Shown: positions 47,190-57,501, counted from the first letter of the stretch. The stretch: DNA of 64,000 bases from Collimonas sp. OK412 (GCF_900112135.1 NZ_FOLC01000005.1:186001-250000), one strand, 5' to 3'. Translations and numbers: made by a program. Notes: generated by a model not told the origin, from the letters alone.

Positions 47190-47573
47190 ATGCAAACTTC
47201 ACCAACACTGTATCGTATCGGCCGGGTCCTGCTGGCCTCCCTGTTCGTCATTTCGGGCCTCCTGAAAATCACCGCGTTTTCCGGCGTGGTCGGCTACATG
47301 AGCAGCCTCGGCATCCCATTCGCGACTTTCGCCGTGCTTGTCACCATCCTGGTCGAAGTCGGCGGCGGCCTGGCGATCATGACCGGCTGGAATGCGCGTC
47401 CCGCAGCGCTCGTGGTAGCGCTGTTCACGGTCGGCGCCACCCTGGCGGCGCATCGTTTCTGGCAGGCCGATCCAGCCGGCGTGCAAAACCAGCTGAATCA
47501 TTTCCTGAAAAACATCTCGATCATCGGCGCCCTGCTCATGCTGGCGGCGGTCGATACGGATGCGAAAAAATAA
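47190..47573 (+). CDS. DoxX family membrane protein
   Basis: 127 aa with four predicted membrane helices and the family pattern RVLLASLFVISGLLKI and VEVGGGLAIMTGW. DoxX proteins are associated with quinone-linked or thiol redox processes; this member's function is unknown. 23 bp upstream of the pirin gene, one operon under the divergent LysR (inference). Confidence 0.88.
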   Translation: MQTSPTLYRIGRVLLASLFVISGLLKITAFSGVVGYMSSLGIPFATFAVLVTILVEVGGGLAIMTGWNARPAALVVALFTVGATLAAHRFWQADPAGVQNQLNHFLKNISIIGALLMLAAVDTDAKK

Positions 47574-47596
47574 GCGCGACCTGCCCGGAGAAATTT

Positions 47597-48451
47597 ATGA
47601 ACAAACCTCTTTTCAACCGCCAGCTCGAACGCCTGGTCACCGGCATCAACACCCAGGACGGCGCCGGCGTCAGCCTGGTGCGGGTCCTCACCAACGACCT
47701 GCAGCGCCGGCTCGATCCGTTCCTGATGCTCGACAATTTCCATTCGGACAAACCGGAAGACTATCTCGCCGGTTTCCCCGACCATCCGCACCGCGGCTTT
47801 GAAACCGTCACCTACATGCTGGCCGGCCGCATGCGCCATCGCGACAATGCCGGCAACGAAGGCTTGCTGCAGGCCGGCGGCGTGCAGTGGATGACGGCCG
47901 GCAGCGGCCTGGTGCACTCGGAACTGCCGGAACAGGAAGACGGCCTGATGAGCGGATTCCAGCTGTGGCTCAACCTGGCGTCCGGCGACAAGATGGTCGC
48001 CCCCAGCTACCGCGACCTGCAGGCCGACCAGATTCCGCAGGTTTCGCCGCAGCCCGGCGTCAAGGTGAAGGTGATTGCAGGCGCCGCTTTCGGCACCGCC
48101 GGCGCGGTGCAAAGGCCGCACACCGAGCCGCTGTACCTGGACGTGCAGCTGGAGGGCGGCCAGCAGCTGGAATTGCCGATCCCGGCCAGGCACAACGCCT
48201 TCCTGTATGTGTTCGAGGGCGCGCTGCGCATCGGCGAAGACGGCCGCAGCGCACCGGCCGGCCGCATGGCGATCCTGAGCAACAGCGCCGATGCCGCCGG
48301 CGTCAGCCTGCAGGCGCAAGGCAACAGCCGCTTCCTGCTGATTGCCGGCAAGCCGCTCAACGAGCCGATTGCGCAGTGGGGGCCGTTCGTGATGAACACC
48401 CGCGAACAGGTAGAGCAGGCGATCCAGGATTTCCGCGACGGCAAGATCTGA
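47597..48451 (+). CDS. Pirin family protein
   Basis: 284-aa double cupin. Metal-binding residues are visible in the N-terminal cupin: HPHRGFETVTYML (two His) and the later SGLVHSELPE (His, Glu). GFQLWLNL follows. Bacterial pirins include quercetinases and redox regulators; which applies is open. In operon with doxX. Confidence 0.92.
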   Translation: MNKPLFNRQLERLVTGINTQDGAGVSLVRVLTNDLQRRLDPFLMLDNFHSDKPEDYLAGFPDHPHRGFETVTYMLAGRMRHRDNAGNEGLLQAGGVQWMTAGSGLVHSELPEQEDGLMSGFQLWLNLASGDKMVAPSYRDLQADQIPQVSPQPGVKVKVIAGAAFGTAGAVQRPHTEPLYLDVQLEGGQQLELPIPARHNAFLYVFEGALRIGEDGRSAPAGRMAILSNSADAAGVSLQAQGNSRFLLIAGKPLNEPIAQWGPFVMNTREQVEQAIQDFRDGKI

Positions 48452-48465
48452 GAGCGTGAAAAGAG

Positions 48466-48495
48466 AAAGGGGCGAGCAATCCACTCGCCCCTTTT
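48466..48495 (+). terminator. Terminator of the doxX-pirin operon
   Basis: AAAGGGGCGAG paired with CTCGCCCCTTTT across a 7-nt loop, ending in TTTTGTT. Confidence 0.85.
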
Positions 48496-48532
48496 GTTAT
48501 GCTTACCGGACATTTCATTATTCCGGCCGGCC

Positions 48533-49183
48533 ATGACACGCAAGCTCTTCTGGCAAGATCCTTACCGCACCACGCTTGACACCAAGGTCGTGGCCGTCGA
48601 CAGCGACCGCATCCGCCTCGCGGAAACCATTTTCTTCGCCTTTTCCGGCGGCCAGGAAAGCGACCACGGCACCGTGGCCGGGCATCCCGTGCTGTCCGCG
48701 GAAAAAGACGGCCTGGACATTCTCTACACGCTGGCTCCGGGACATGGCCTGCAGGCCGGCAGCGCCGTCGAGGTGGCGATCGACTGGGACCGCCGCTATC
48801 GCCTGATGCGGCTGCACTTCGCCGCCGAGATGGTGCTGCAGCTGGTGTACAAGCTGCGGCCCGGCATCGAACGCATCGGCGCCCATATCTCGGCCGACAA
48901 AGGGCGCATCGACTTTGCCCACGAAGGCAGCATCGCCGTGCTGCTGCCGCAGATCGAAAGCGAGGTGGCCGCCCTGCTCCAGGCCGACCTGCCTATCGTC
49001 ACCGCCTTCACCGATGAAGCGGCGCAGCGGCGCTATTGGGAAGTCGCCGGATTCGCCAGGATGGCCTGCGGCGGCACCCATCCGCGCTCGACCGCCGAGG
49101 TCGGCGCGCTCAGGCTGAAACGCAAGAATATCGGCAAGGGCAAGGAGCGCATCGAAATCAGCTTGCTGGAGAGCGCCGCCTGA
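48533..49183 (+). CDS. Alanyl-tRNA editing protein (AlaX-like)
   Basis: 216 aa resembling the editing domain of alanyl-tRNA synthetase, which deacylates Ser- or Gly-tRNA(Ala). FFAFSGGQESDHG at 34-46 and CGGTH (Cys179, His183) match the family. The first zinc motif reads HFAAE (His95, Glu99) where HxxxH is usual. Start at ATG 48533. Ends one base before the convergent amidohydrolase. Confidence 0.85.
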   Translation: MTRKLFWQDPYRTTLDTKVVAVDSDRIRLAETIFFAFSGGQESDHGTVAGHPVLSAEKDGLDILYTLAPGHGLQAGSAVEVAIDWDRRYRLMRLHFAAEMVLQLVYKLRPGIERIGAHISADKGRIDFAHEGSIAVLLPQIESEVAALLQADLPIVTAFTDEAAQRRYWEVAGFARMACGGTHPRSTAEVGALRLKRKNIGKGKERIEISLLESAA

Positions 49184-49184
49184 A

Positions 49185-50573
49185 TCAGGGCTTGAAGGCG
49201 CGCTCGTACTTGCCCGCGACCTGCTCCAGCAGCGCGCGCAGCTCGGGCTCAGGATGCCAGTTGCCATTGGCCATGACGCCAAGCGGGGTCCGCAAGGTCG
49301 AGAGATCGTCCAGCGGATTTTTCGCGGAAAGCATCAAGTCGGCGCGGTTGCCCACTGCGATCGTGCCAAACGGCTCAGCGTCGGGCACGGAACGGCGGAT
49401 CAGTTCACCCGGCGTGCGGGTGGCGGCGGACAGCACCTGGTACCTGCTGAGGCCGGCCTGCTCCAGGGCGCGCAGGTCGTCGTGCAAGGAAAAGCCGGGC
49501 GCCAGGCCGGGAATGGCCGGCGCATCGGTGCCTGTCACCAGAGGCACGCCGGCCTGCGCCATCTCTTTGATGAAACGTTTCAGGAATGCGACCCGGGCGT
49601 CAAGACTGCCTTGGCGTTCCGCATAATCATCCTCCCGCCAGCGAATCCGCCGCGCCGGCGTCACGTATCGGGTTTCGGGTGCGCGCAGGTAACCCTCGAC
49701 GACTTCCGGCTTGCCCCACTGCTGCGCAATCGTTGCATAGGTGATGAGGTCGGCCGTGACGAAAGCCTTGTTGCGCTTGATGAAAGCGATCGCCGCCGGA
49801 ATCTCGGCAGGATCAGGCGCACTGTTCATTTGCCCCGATGCGTCCGCGGTTTTTTTCTCAGGATGGGAGAACGTCGTATAAAAAAATTCTTCGGCATGGG
49901 CTACCAGGACCTGTCCCGCGTCGAGCTGGCGTTCCAGCCCGACCCGGGTGACGCCGTGGCCGATGACTGCAATCTGCTGGTTCTTGCCTTCCTCGACGAG
50001 CGCCTGGAACACGGCCGGCGACAGGTTGTTGTAGACCTTGATGAATTCGTAGCCGTTGGTTTTGGCGAGGCCGACGATGGCGCGCGCCTGCTCCGGCGTC
50101 GTCACCACGAAGTGGCCGTACTGCGGCGTCCCGTCGACCAGGAAACCGGCATAAACATGCGGTCCGGCGAGCTTGCCGCGATTGATCTCAGGCCGCACTT
50201 CCGCCATGAAACCGTTAGACGCCTCGCCCATGTTCAGCACCGTGGTGACGCCGTTGGCCAGGTAGACCAGCATGTCGCCGGTGGTGTCCGAGTGGACGTG
50301 CATGTCGGCCAGTCCGGGCGAGAGGAACGCGCTGCCGTGGCCGTCGACGATGCGCGCGTCCTTTGGAATCGGCACCGCCGGTCCGATCGCGGCGATCTTG
50401 CCGTTCTCGACCAGCACGGTCTGGTTGCGCACGATACGGTCGGTGTCCATGGGCAGCAGGTTGACCGCGACGAATGCGGTAATTGCCGCGGGTTGCGGTT
50501 GCGGCGTTTGCGCGAAGGCAGGTGGGCAAAGAAGGAGCGGCGCAGCCGCCGCGATCAAGGCGAGTAGTTTCAA
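49185..50573 (-). CDS. Exported amidohydrolase family protein
   Basis: 462 aa with signal peptide (AFAQ, ~22). Amidohydrolase superfamily: ADMHVHSD first metal motif, later VIGHGVT and LVAHAEEF with metal His, and VTGTDAPAIPG with the catalytic Asp; C-terminal GNRADLMLSAKNPL closes the composite beta domain. It resembles imidazolonepropionase-like/prolidase-like secreted members. The start codon is TTG directly after an in-frame TAA, with GGAG upstream. Confidence 0.88.
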   Translation of the reverse strand: MKLLALIAAAAPLLLCPPAFAQTPQPQPAAITAFVAVNLLPMDTDRIVRNQTVLVENGKIAAIGPAVPIPKDARIVDGHGSAFLSPGLADMHVHSDTTGDMLVYLANGVTTVLNMGEASNGFMAEVRPEINRGKLAGPHVYAGFLVDGTPQYGHFVVTTPEQARAIVGLAKTNGYEFIKVYNNLSPAVFQALVEEGKNQQIAVIGHGVTRVGLERQLDAGQVLVAHAEEFFYTTFSHPEKKTADASGQMNSAPDPAEIPAAIAFIKRNKAFVTADLITYATIAQQWGKPEVVEGYLRAPETRYVTPARRIRWREDDYAERQGSLDARVAFLKRFIKEMAQAGVPLVTGTDAPAIPGLAPGFSLHDDLRALEQAGLSRYQVLSAATRTPGELIRRSVPDAEPFGTIAVGNRADLMLSAKNPLDDLSTLRTPLGVMANGNWHPEPELRALLEQVAGKYERAFKP

Positions 50574-50636
50574 TTACGGTCTCCGTTGGCGTTGTAATTT
50601 GAATGAGTCCACGAGATGAAACCGAGGAAGACGCCG

Positions 50637-51128
50637 CTACTTGCTTTCCATCGACAATGCCAGCGTTTCCTTGATTTCCTCCATTACAACATAGCTCTTG
50701 GACTGCGCCGCGCCCGGCAGCTGCAGCAGCATGTCGCCCAGCAGTTTGCGGTACTCCGCCATTTCGCGGATGCGGGCTTTGATCAGGTAATCGAAATCGC
50801 CGGACACCAGGTGGCATTCCAGCACCTCCGGGATGCGCAGCACTTCGCGCCGGAACTGCTCGAAGGCATGCGCCGATTTCTGATTCAGCGTAATCTCGAC
50901 AAAAACCAGCAGCTTGGCGCCGACCGCGGCCGGGTTGACGCGGGCGTAATAACCGTCGATGACGCCGTCGCGTTCCATCCGCTTGACGCGCTCGATGCAC
51001 GGCGTGATCGACAAGCCGACCTGCTCGCCCAGGTCCTTCATCGACATGCGGCCGTCCTGCTGCAGCAAACGCAAGATATGGCGGTCCAGCTTGTCCAGGG
51101 TGCGGCTTGATTCCTTGTAGATTCTCAT
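50637..51128 (-). CDS. Lrp/AsnC family regulator, probable DadR
   Basis: 163 aa: winged HTH (residues 12-70, LDRHILRLLQQDGRMSMKDLGEQVGLS) and a RAM/AsnC ligand domain (~75-150, LVSGDFDYLIKARIREM). It is divergent from dadA-dadX, the arrangement of DadR, which activates D-alanine catabolism in response to alanine. The C-terminal MEEIKET is typical. Confidence 0.9.
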   Translation of the reverse strand: MRIYKESSRTLDKLDRHILRLLQQDGRMSMKDLGEQVGLSITPCIERVKRMERDGVIDGYYARVNPAAVGAKLLVFVEITLNQKSAHAFEQFRREVLRIPEVLECHLVSGDFDYLIKARIREMAEYRKLLGDMLLQLPGAAQSKSYVVMEEIKETLALSMESK

Positions 51129-51265
51129 GTCTCGAATTTGCTGGTATTTTTAGTGTTAAATCCTGAATATATCGATTTATACAGTAACAAATGCTGTAAA
51201 TTAGCTATTAGCATAGCGCTTATTACTGTAAATAAAAACCAATTCAGGCGTTAGGGAGAATCAAG
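51129..51265. promoter_or_regulatory. Divergent control region of dadR and dadA
   Basis: AT-rich 137 bp, in contrast to the surrounding GC-rich genes, as expected for Lrp-type binding. It contains ACAG-N9-CTGT (51181-51197) and ATTACTGTAAAT (51222-51233). A GGGAGA ribosome site precedes dadA. Confidence 0.5.
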
Positions 51266-52552
51266 ATGCGGGTGCTCATTCTTGGCAGCGGTGTGGTCGG
51301 CGTCACCAGCGCCTATTACCTGGCCCGCGCCGGCCACGAAGTAACGGTCATCGACCGCCTGCCGGGTCCGGCGCAAGACACCAGTTTTGCCAACGCCGGC
51401 CAGATTTCCCCCGGCTACGCCTCGCCCTGGGCTGCGCCCGGCATCCCGTTGAAAGCACTGAAGTGGATGCTGCAAGAGCACGCGCCGCTCTCGATCACCC
51501 CCGACGGCACCCTGTTCCAGCTGCGCTGGATGTGGCAGATGCTGCGCAACTGCAGCGCGGCCCGCTACGCCGTCAACAAGGAACGCATGGTGCGCCTGGC
51601 TGAATACAGCCGCGACTGCTTCAAGGTGCTGCGCGCCGATACCGGCATCGCTTACGAAGGCCGCCAGCTCGGCACCATGCAGGTGTTCCGCAGCCAGCAG
51701 CAGCTGGACGACGCCGCCAAGGATATCCAGGTCCTGCAAGACACCGGCGTGCCGTTCGAGTTGCTGACGCCGGACCAGCTGGCGCTGGCGGAACCGGCGC
51801 TGGAAGCGGTCAAGCACAAGCTGAGCGGCGCCCTGCGCCTGCCGAACGATGAAACCGGCGACTGCCAGATGTTCACTACCCGGCTGGCCAAGATGGCCGA
51901 AGAGCTGGGCGTGCGCTTCCGCTACAACCTGCAGATCGATGCGCTGACCCTGGCCAACGGTGAGATCGCCGGCGTCCAGTGCGGCCCCGAGCACCTGCAG
52001 GCCGACAGCTACGTGGTGGCGCTGGGCGCCTATTCGACCGGCTTCCTCGGCTCGCTGCTGGATATCCCGGTGTATCCGCTGAAAGGTTATTCGATCACGG
52101 TGCCGATCGTCGACGCCGAAGCGGCGCCGGTCTCGACCATCCTCGACGAAACCTACAAGATCGCCATCACCCGTTTCGACAACCGCATCCGGGTCGGCGG
52201 CATGGCCGAGATCGTCGGCTTCAACAAGACCCTCAAGCCGAAACGACGCGCCACCCTGGAGATGGTGGTCAACGACCTGTTCCCGGGCGCCGGCAACACC
52301 GCCGCCGCCAGTTTCTGGACCGGCTTGCGGCCGATGACGCCGGACGGCACGCCGATCGTCGGCGCCACCCATATCCGCAACCTGTTCCTCAACACCGGCC
52401 ACGGTACGCTCGGCTGGACCATGTCTTGCGGTTCGGCGCAGCTGCTCTCCGACCTGATCTCCGGCAAGCGGCCGGCGATTGCCGCGGATGACCTGGCGGT
52501 CGGCCGCTACAGCAGGCATGGCGCGCAAAGCGAGCACCCCGCTTACGCCTGA
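51266..52552 (+). CDS. dadA: D-amino acid dehydrogenase
   Basis: FAD-dependent membrane-associated enzyme oxidising D-alanine to pyruvate and ammonia, feeding the respiratory chain. 428 aa: [24 protein letters not shown] dinucleotide fold at 5-28, [25 protein letters not shown], and the C-terminal [14 protein letters not shown] and [15 protein letters not shown]. First gene of the dad operon. Confidence 0.96.
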   Translation: MRVLILGSGVVGVTSAYYLARAGHEVTVIDRLPGPAQDTSFANAGQISPGYASPWAAPGIPLKALKWMLQEHAPLSITPDGTLFQLRWMWQMLRNCSAARYAVNKERMVRLAEYSRDCFKVLRADTGIAYEGRQLGTMQVFRSQQQLDDAAKDIQVLQDTGVPFELLTPDQLALAEPALEAVKHKLSGALRLPNDETGDCQMFTTRLAKMAEELGVRFRYNLQIDALTLANGEIAGVQCGPEHLQADSYVVALGAYSTGFLGSLLDIPVYPLKGYSITVPIVDAEAAPVSTILDETYKIAITRFDNRIRVGGMAEIVGFNKTLKPKRRATLEMVVNDLFPGAGNTAAASFWTGLRPMTPDGTPIVGATHIRNLFLNTGHGTLGWTMSCGSAQLLSDLISGKRPAIAADDLAVGRYSRHGAQSEHPAYA

Positions 52553-52610
52553 CGCGGTTGCTGCCGCGGCAGATATCACTGTCACCACCGTTTTCTGAAC
52601 GATATACATC

Positions 52611-53717
52611 ATGCATCCACAAGCGGCACATGCAGGCGCGATCCTGACCGTCGATCTCGACGCCCTGCGCAGTAACTATCGCCTGCTCCGCAAGCAAGCC
52701 GGATCGGCTGCCTGCGGCGCCGCCGTCAAGGCCGACGCCTATGGCCTGGGCGCGGAACGGGTCGGGCCGGCGCTGGCGGCGGAAGGCTGCCGCCACTTCT
52801 TTGTCGCCCACCTCGACGAGGGCATTGCACTGCGACCGCATCTGCCGGCAACCGCGCAAGTATTCGTGCTGCATGGGCCGCCGCCCGGCACCGGGCAGGA
52901 ATTCATCAGCCGCGGCCTGACGCCGGTGCTCAACAGCCTGCAGCAGGTCCAGGACTGGCATGCGCTGGCGCAAGCGCTGCAGCGGCCGCTGCCGGCCATC
53001 GTCCAGGTCGACAGCGGCATGTCGCGGATGGGCTTGCCGGCGGCCGAAGCCGAAGCCTGGCTGGCGGACCCGCTGTACCAGCAAACCATCCCGCCGCTGT
53101 TCCTGATGAGCCACCTGGCTTGCGCCGAACACCAGGACCATCCGATGAACGCCAGCCAGCTGGCGCGTTTCAAGGCGCTGCGGCAGCGCCTGCCGCAGGT
53201 GCCGGCCAGCCTGGCCAACTCTTCCGGGATTTTTCTTGGGGCCGACTATCAGTTCGACCTGGTCCGCCCCGGCGCCGCGCTGTACGGCATCGCGCCGGTG
53301 GCCGGCGCCGCCAATCCGCTGCAGCCGGTAGCCGCCCTGCATGGCCGCATCCTGCAAACCCGCACCATCGAACGCGGCGACCATGTCGGCTACGGCATCA
53401 GTTATAGCGCCACGGAACAGCGGCAGATCGCTACCGTCGGCGTCGGTTATGCCGACGGCTGGCTGCGCGGCATGAGCAACCGCGGCGTCGTGTTCATCGA
53501 CGGCAAGGCCGCGCCGATGGTCGGCACCGTCTCCATGGATTCGATCACCATCGATGTCACCGGCATTGCCGCCGAACGGCTGCAGGCGGGCACCCTGGTC
53601 GAACTGATCGGTCCCAGCCGCCCGGTCGACGACGTTGCGCGGCTGGCCGGCACCATCGGCTATGAAATCCTGACCGGCTTGGGAATGCGCTACTATCGGG
53701 AGTATGTCGGGCAGTGA
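52611..53717 (+). CDS. dadX: Catabolic alanine racemase
   Basis: PLP enzyme converting L- to D-alanine for DadA. 368 aa with Lys40 in AVKADAYGLG as the Schiff base, HxG stretch VLHGPP, and the second catalytic Tyr in GYGISYSAT. Positioned 58 bp after dadA under the same regulator, so the catabolic (dadX) paralogue and not the biosynthetic alr (inference from context). Confidence 0.94.
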   Translation: MHPQAAHAGAILTVDLDALRSNYRLLRKQAGSAACGAAVKADAYGLGAERVGPALAAEGCRHFFVAHLDEGIALRPHLPATAQVFVLHGPPPGTGQEFISRGLTPVLNSLQQVQDWHALAQALQRPLPAIVQVDSGMSRMGLPAAEAEAWLADPLYQQTIPPLFLMSHLACAEHQDHPMNASQLARFKALRQRLPQVPASLANSSGIFLGADYQFDLVRPGAALYGIAPVAGAANPLQPVAALHGRILQTRTIERGDHVGYGISYSATEQRQIATVGVGYADGWLRGMSNRGVVFIDGKAAPMVGTVSMDSITIDVTGIAAERLQAGTLVELIGPSRPVDDVARLAGTIGYEILTGLGMRYYREYVGQ

Positions 53718-53761
53718 TGCCAGCTCTCGAACCCGCTCCTGCAATCATTTAATTTCACGCC

Positions 53762-55000
53762 ATGTCCAATACAACCTTATCCGACCAGCTGCTCAACTGG
53801 ATCGACGGCCACTTTGACGAAGAAGTCGGATTCCTGCAAAAGATCGTCCGCACTCCCACCGACACCCCGCCCGGCAATAACGCGCCGCACGCCGACGCCG
53901 TGGCCGAGCTGGTCGCCGCCTGGGGCTGGCAGGCCGAGAAGCACCAGGTGCCGGCCGCCGCCGTCAAAGACTACGGCATGGAAAGCATCACCAACCTGAT
54001 CATCCGCCGCCAGTATGCCGGCGCCGGCCCGGTGCTGGCGCTGAACGCCCACGGCGACGTGGTGCCGCCAGGCGAAGGCTGGACCAAACAGCCGTATGGC
54101 GGCGAAATCGAAAACGGCCGCATCTACGGCCGCGCCACCACGGTGTCCAAAGGCGATTTCGCCACCTATATTTTTGCCGTGCGCGCACTGGAAGCGCTCG
54201 GCGTGCCGCTCAAGGGCGCGCTCGAACTGCACTTCACCTATGACGAAGAATTCGGCGGCTTGCTGGGGCCGGCCTGGCTGCTGGAAAACCAGCTGACCAA
54301 ACCGGACCTGGTGATCGGCCCCGGCTTCAGCTACAACGTCGTCACCGCGCACAACGCCTGCCTGCAGTTCGAGGTGACGGTGCATGGCAAGGCGACCCAC
54401 GGCTCGATGCCGGAAACCGGCCACGACGCATTGCAGGCAGCGACCAAGGTCCTGCAGGCGATCTACGCCAAGCTGCCCGACCTGAAAAAAATCAGTTCGG
54501 CCATTCCCGGCATCACCCATCCGACCATGATCGTCGGCCGCATCGACGGCGGCACCAACACCAATGTGGTGCCGGGCAAGGTGGTGCTGAAGATGGACCG
54601 CCGCATGATCCCGGAAGAAGACCCGGCGGCTGTCGAAGCCGACGTGCGGGCCATGATCGCTGCCGCTGTCGCCGATCTGCCGGGCATCCGCGTCGACATC
54701 AAGCGCCTGCTGCTGGCGCGCGCGCTGCGTCCGCTGCCGGGCCACGAAAAACTGCTGGCCAGCGTGCAAAAGAATGCGCAAGCCGTTTTAGGCGAAGCGA
54801 TTCCGGCCATTGGCTCGGCGCTCTATACCGATGCCCGCTTGTACGGCGAACACGGCATTCCGGTGGTGCTGTACGGCGCCGGTCCGCGCACGCTGATGGA
54901 ATCGAACGCCAAGCAGGCCGATGAAAACCTGGCGCTGGACGACCTGCGCAAAGCCACCAAAGTGGTGGCGCTGACTTTGCTCGATTTCCTCGCGCAATAG
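53762..55000 (+). CDS. M20 family metallopeptidase
   Basis: 412 aa ArgE/DapE/ACY1-type di-zinc hydrolase: ALNAHGDVVPPG first metal His/Asp, YDEEFGG with the catalytic Glu pair, and a dimerisation domain with GKATHGSMPETGHDAL. Begins 44 bp after dadX and may share its transcript. It might deacylate or hydrolyse a small peptide or N-acyl amino acid; the substrate is not evident. Confidence 0.92.
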   Translation: MSNTTLSDQLLNWIDGHFDEEVGFLQKIVRTPTDTPPGNNAPHADAVAELVAAWGWQAEKHQVPAAAVKDYGMESITNLIIRRQYAGAGPVLALNAHGDVVPPGEGWTKQPYGGEIENGRIYGRATTVSKGDFATYIFAVRALEALGVPLKGALELHFTYDEEFGGLLGPAWLLENQLTKPDLVIGPGFSYNVVTAHNACLQFEVTVHGKATHGSMPETGHDALQAATKVLQAIYAKLPDLKKISSAIPGITHPTMIVGRIDGGTNTNVVPGKVVLKMDRRMIPEEDPAAVEADVRAMIAAAVADLPGIRVDIKRLLLARALRPLPGHEKLLASVQKNAQAVLGEAIPAIGSALYTDARLYGEHGIPVVLYGAGPRTLMESNAKQADENLALDDLRKATKVVALTLLDFLAQ

Positions 55001-55182
55001 ACCACGATTGCCGGGCGGCCCCGAGCACCTCCCGGCAGACATCCCGATGTTGGTGTAAGATTAGCCATCGCTCGAGCGCACAAGATCATGTCTGTGCCGC
55101 ATCCCGGCAGTTCCTGCCAGCGCTTTCACCCGCCGTACATATTTAACCCGGCGCCAGCAACTGGCGCTACTCCAAGCATCCC

Positions 55183-56421
55183 ATGACAAACACTTCTGCA
55201 ACTTCAGCCCCGGAGAAACTGCTCCCGGGCTGGCTTCTTTTACTTGGCGCGCTGACCGCCATCGGTTCGCTGTCGATCGACATGTACCTGCCGAGCTTCC
55301 CGACCATCGCGCAGCAGTTCGGGGTCGGCAGCAACCTGGTGCAGCTGACCCTGGCCAGTTTCCTGGTCGGGCTGGCGGTCGGCCAGATGTTTTACGGGCC
55401 GCTGAGCGACCGTTTCGGCCGCAAGCCGCCGCTGTATGTCGGCATGACGCTGTACCTGCTGGGTTCGCTCGCCTGCATGGTGTCGCAAGACGTCATTGCA
55501 CTGATCGTGTTCCGCTTCCTGCAAGGCTTGGGCGGCTGCGCCGGCATGGTGATCGCACGCGCCGTGATCCGCGACCGGCTCGGCACCACCGGCGCCGCCA
55601 GGGCGTTTTCGCTGATGATGCTGGTGATGGGCCTGGCGCCTATCCTGGCGCCGCTGATCGGTGGCAGCGTGCTCAAGTTCTGGGGCTGGCGCGTGATTTT
55701 CGGCGGCCTGGCCGCCTTCGGCCTGTTTTGCCTGGTGGCGATCCACTACACCATGCAGGAAACGCTGGACCGCCGCCAGGCGGCGCCGCTGCACCTGGGC
55801 CGCACCCTGAAACAATACGGCCGGCTGCTGCTGGACCGCCAGTTTGTCGCCTACAGCCTGGTCGGCGGCCTGCTCCAGGGCGGCATGTTTGCCTACATTA
55901 CCGGTTCCTCTTTTGTACTGATCGAACTGCATGGCATCAAGCCTGAGCATTTCGGCTTCGTGTTCGGCGCCAATGCCTTCGGCCTGATCGCCGCCTCGCA
56001 GGTCAACGCCCGCCTGGTCGGCAAATATTCGCTCGACGCCATCCTCGGCCGCGCCCTGTGGCTGCCGGCCCTGCTGAGCCTGTCGATAGCATTGCTGGTG
56101 GCTTGCGGCTTCAACAGCCTGCCGCTGCTGCTGGTCGGTTTCTTCGGCTACCTGGCCTGCTACGGTTTCATCAGCCCGAACGCATCGGCGATCGCCTTGT
56201 CGCAGCAAGGCAAACAGGCCGGCACCGCGTCGGCGCTGATGGGCACCCTGCAGTTCACGCTCGGCATCACCTCCGGCATCAGCATGAGCTTGTGGCATGA
56301 CGGCACGGCATTGCCGCTGATGGTGGTGATGGCTAGCTGTGGCGTCGGCGGCCTGCTGCTGCATCGTTTCGTGGCGCGGCCTGAACACCGCCGCCTGCTG
56401 CAGGCTGCGGCGCAGCCATGA
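55183..56421 (+). CDS. Bcr/CflA family MFS multidrug efflux transporter
   Basis: 412 aa, twelve predicted helices, 12-TMS drug:H+ antiporter family: GSLSIDMYLPSFPTIAQQFG at the first helix, the loop 2-3 motif GPLSDRFGRKP, and the QGLGGCAGMVIARAVIRD stretch typical of Bcr/CflA. Confidence 0.93.
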   Translation: MTNTSATSAPEKLLPGWLLLLGALTAIGSLSIDMYLPSFPTIAQQFGVGSNLVQLTLASFLVGLAVGQMFYGPLSDRFGRKPPLYVGMTLYLLGSLACMVSQDVIALIVFRFLQGLGGCAGMVIARAVIRDRLGTTGAARAFSLMMLVMGLAPILAPLIGGSVLKFWGWRVIFGGLAAFGLFCLVAIHYTMQETLDRRQAAPLHLGRTLKQYGRLLLDRQFVAYSLVGGLLQGGMFAYITGSSFVLIELHGIKPEHFGFVFGANAFGLIAASQVNARLVGKYSLDAILGRALWLPALLSLSIALLVACGFNSLPLLLVGFFGYLACYGFISPNASAIALSQQGKQAGTASALMGTLQFTLGITSGISMSLWHDGTALPLMVVMASCGVGGLLLHRFVARPEHRRLLQAAAQP

Positions 56422-56610
56422 GCGCGCGGACGGCGGGCGCATTTCCAGGAATTAATGGCTGTCTGACTGGGCGCCCATATGCGCATCTTGAGCGCCGGGC
56501 GCGCCGCTTATGCGTAAAATGCTGGATGTTGTTTAAATGCGCCTGAAACAAGTGGCAGAAACATCACTGAAACCCGGCGCCGTTCCCTCACCTTTTTACA
56601 GACCCACACC

Positions 56611-57501
56611 ATGCAAGCAGGAATGTTCTATGCGATCGCCTCCTACATCCTGTGGGGCTTGTTCCCGATTTACTTCAAGGCGCTGGAAGCCGAGATTCCG
56701 CCGGTCGACATCGTCATGCACCGGATGCTGTGGTCGTTCCTGTTCCTGGCGATCGTGCTGACCGTGCGCAAGCAGTGGGCCTGGGTCGGCCCGGTGCTGC
56801 GCCAGCCGCGCGTCATCGGCGGCTTCGCCGCCAGCGCGCTGCTGCTGACCGCCAACTGGACCACCTACATCTGGGCCGTCAACAACAACCACATCGTCGA
56901 AGCCAGCCTCGGCTATTTCATCAACCCGATGGTCAGCGTGGCGCTCGGTTTCATCTTCCTGCGCGAACGGCCGCGCCTGCTGCAATGGCTGGCGATCGCC
57001 CTGGCCGCCGCCGCCGTGCTGTGGCTGACCTGGCAAGCCGGCCACCCGCCATGGATCGCGCTGACCCTGGCCGTGACGTTCGGCAGCTACGGCCTGCTGC
57101 GCAAGACCGCCAGCCTCGGCGCGCTGCCCGGCCTGGCGCTGGAGACGGCGCTGGCGCTGCCTCTGGCCCTGGCTTACCTGGCGTATACTACGGTGCAGGA
57201 CCACAATACCTTCGCCAGCGCCTCGATATCGACCAGGTGGCTGCTGGTCGCCGCCGGCCCGATCACCTCGATTCCGCTGCTGATGTTCGCCGCCGGCGCC
57301 CGCCGCATCCCGCTGTCGCTGGTCGGCGTGCTGCAATACATCACGCCGTCGCTGCAGCTGCTGCTGGGCGTGTGGCTGTATAACGAGGAACTGGACGGCG
57401 CCAGGCTGACAGGGTTCATCGTCATCTGGGTGGCTTTGGCCCTGTATTCGGTCGAAGGCCTGTGGCGGACATTTGCAGCGCGCCCCGCCGCTTCGACTTA
57501 A
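56611..57501 (+). CDS. rarD: EamA family transporter RarD
   Basis: 296 aa, ten helices of the EamA/DMT type. The N-terminus GMFYAIASYILWGLFPIYFKAL and VDIVMHRMLWSFLFL, and NWTTYIWAVNNNHIVEASLGYFINP, are RarD hallmarks. Function in E. coli is only loosely known (chloramphenicol sensitivity). Confidence 0.92.
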   Translation: MQAGMFYAIASYILWGLFPIYFKALEAEIPPVDIVMHRMLWSFLFLAIVLTVRKQWAWVGPVLRQPRVIGGFAASALLLTANWTTYIWAVNNNHIVEASLGYFINPMVSVALGFIFLRERPRLLQWLAIALAAAAVLWLTWQAGHPPWIALTLAVTFGSYGLLRKTASLGALPGLALETALALPLALAYLAYTTVQDHNTFASASISTRWLLVAAGPITSIPLLMFAAGARRIPLSLVGVLQYITPSLQLLLGVWLYNEELDGARLTGFIVIWVALALYSVEGLWRTFAARPAAST

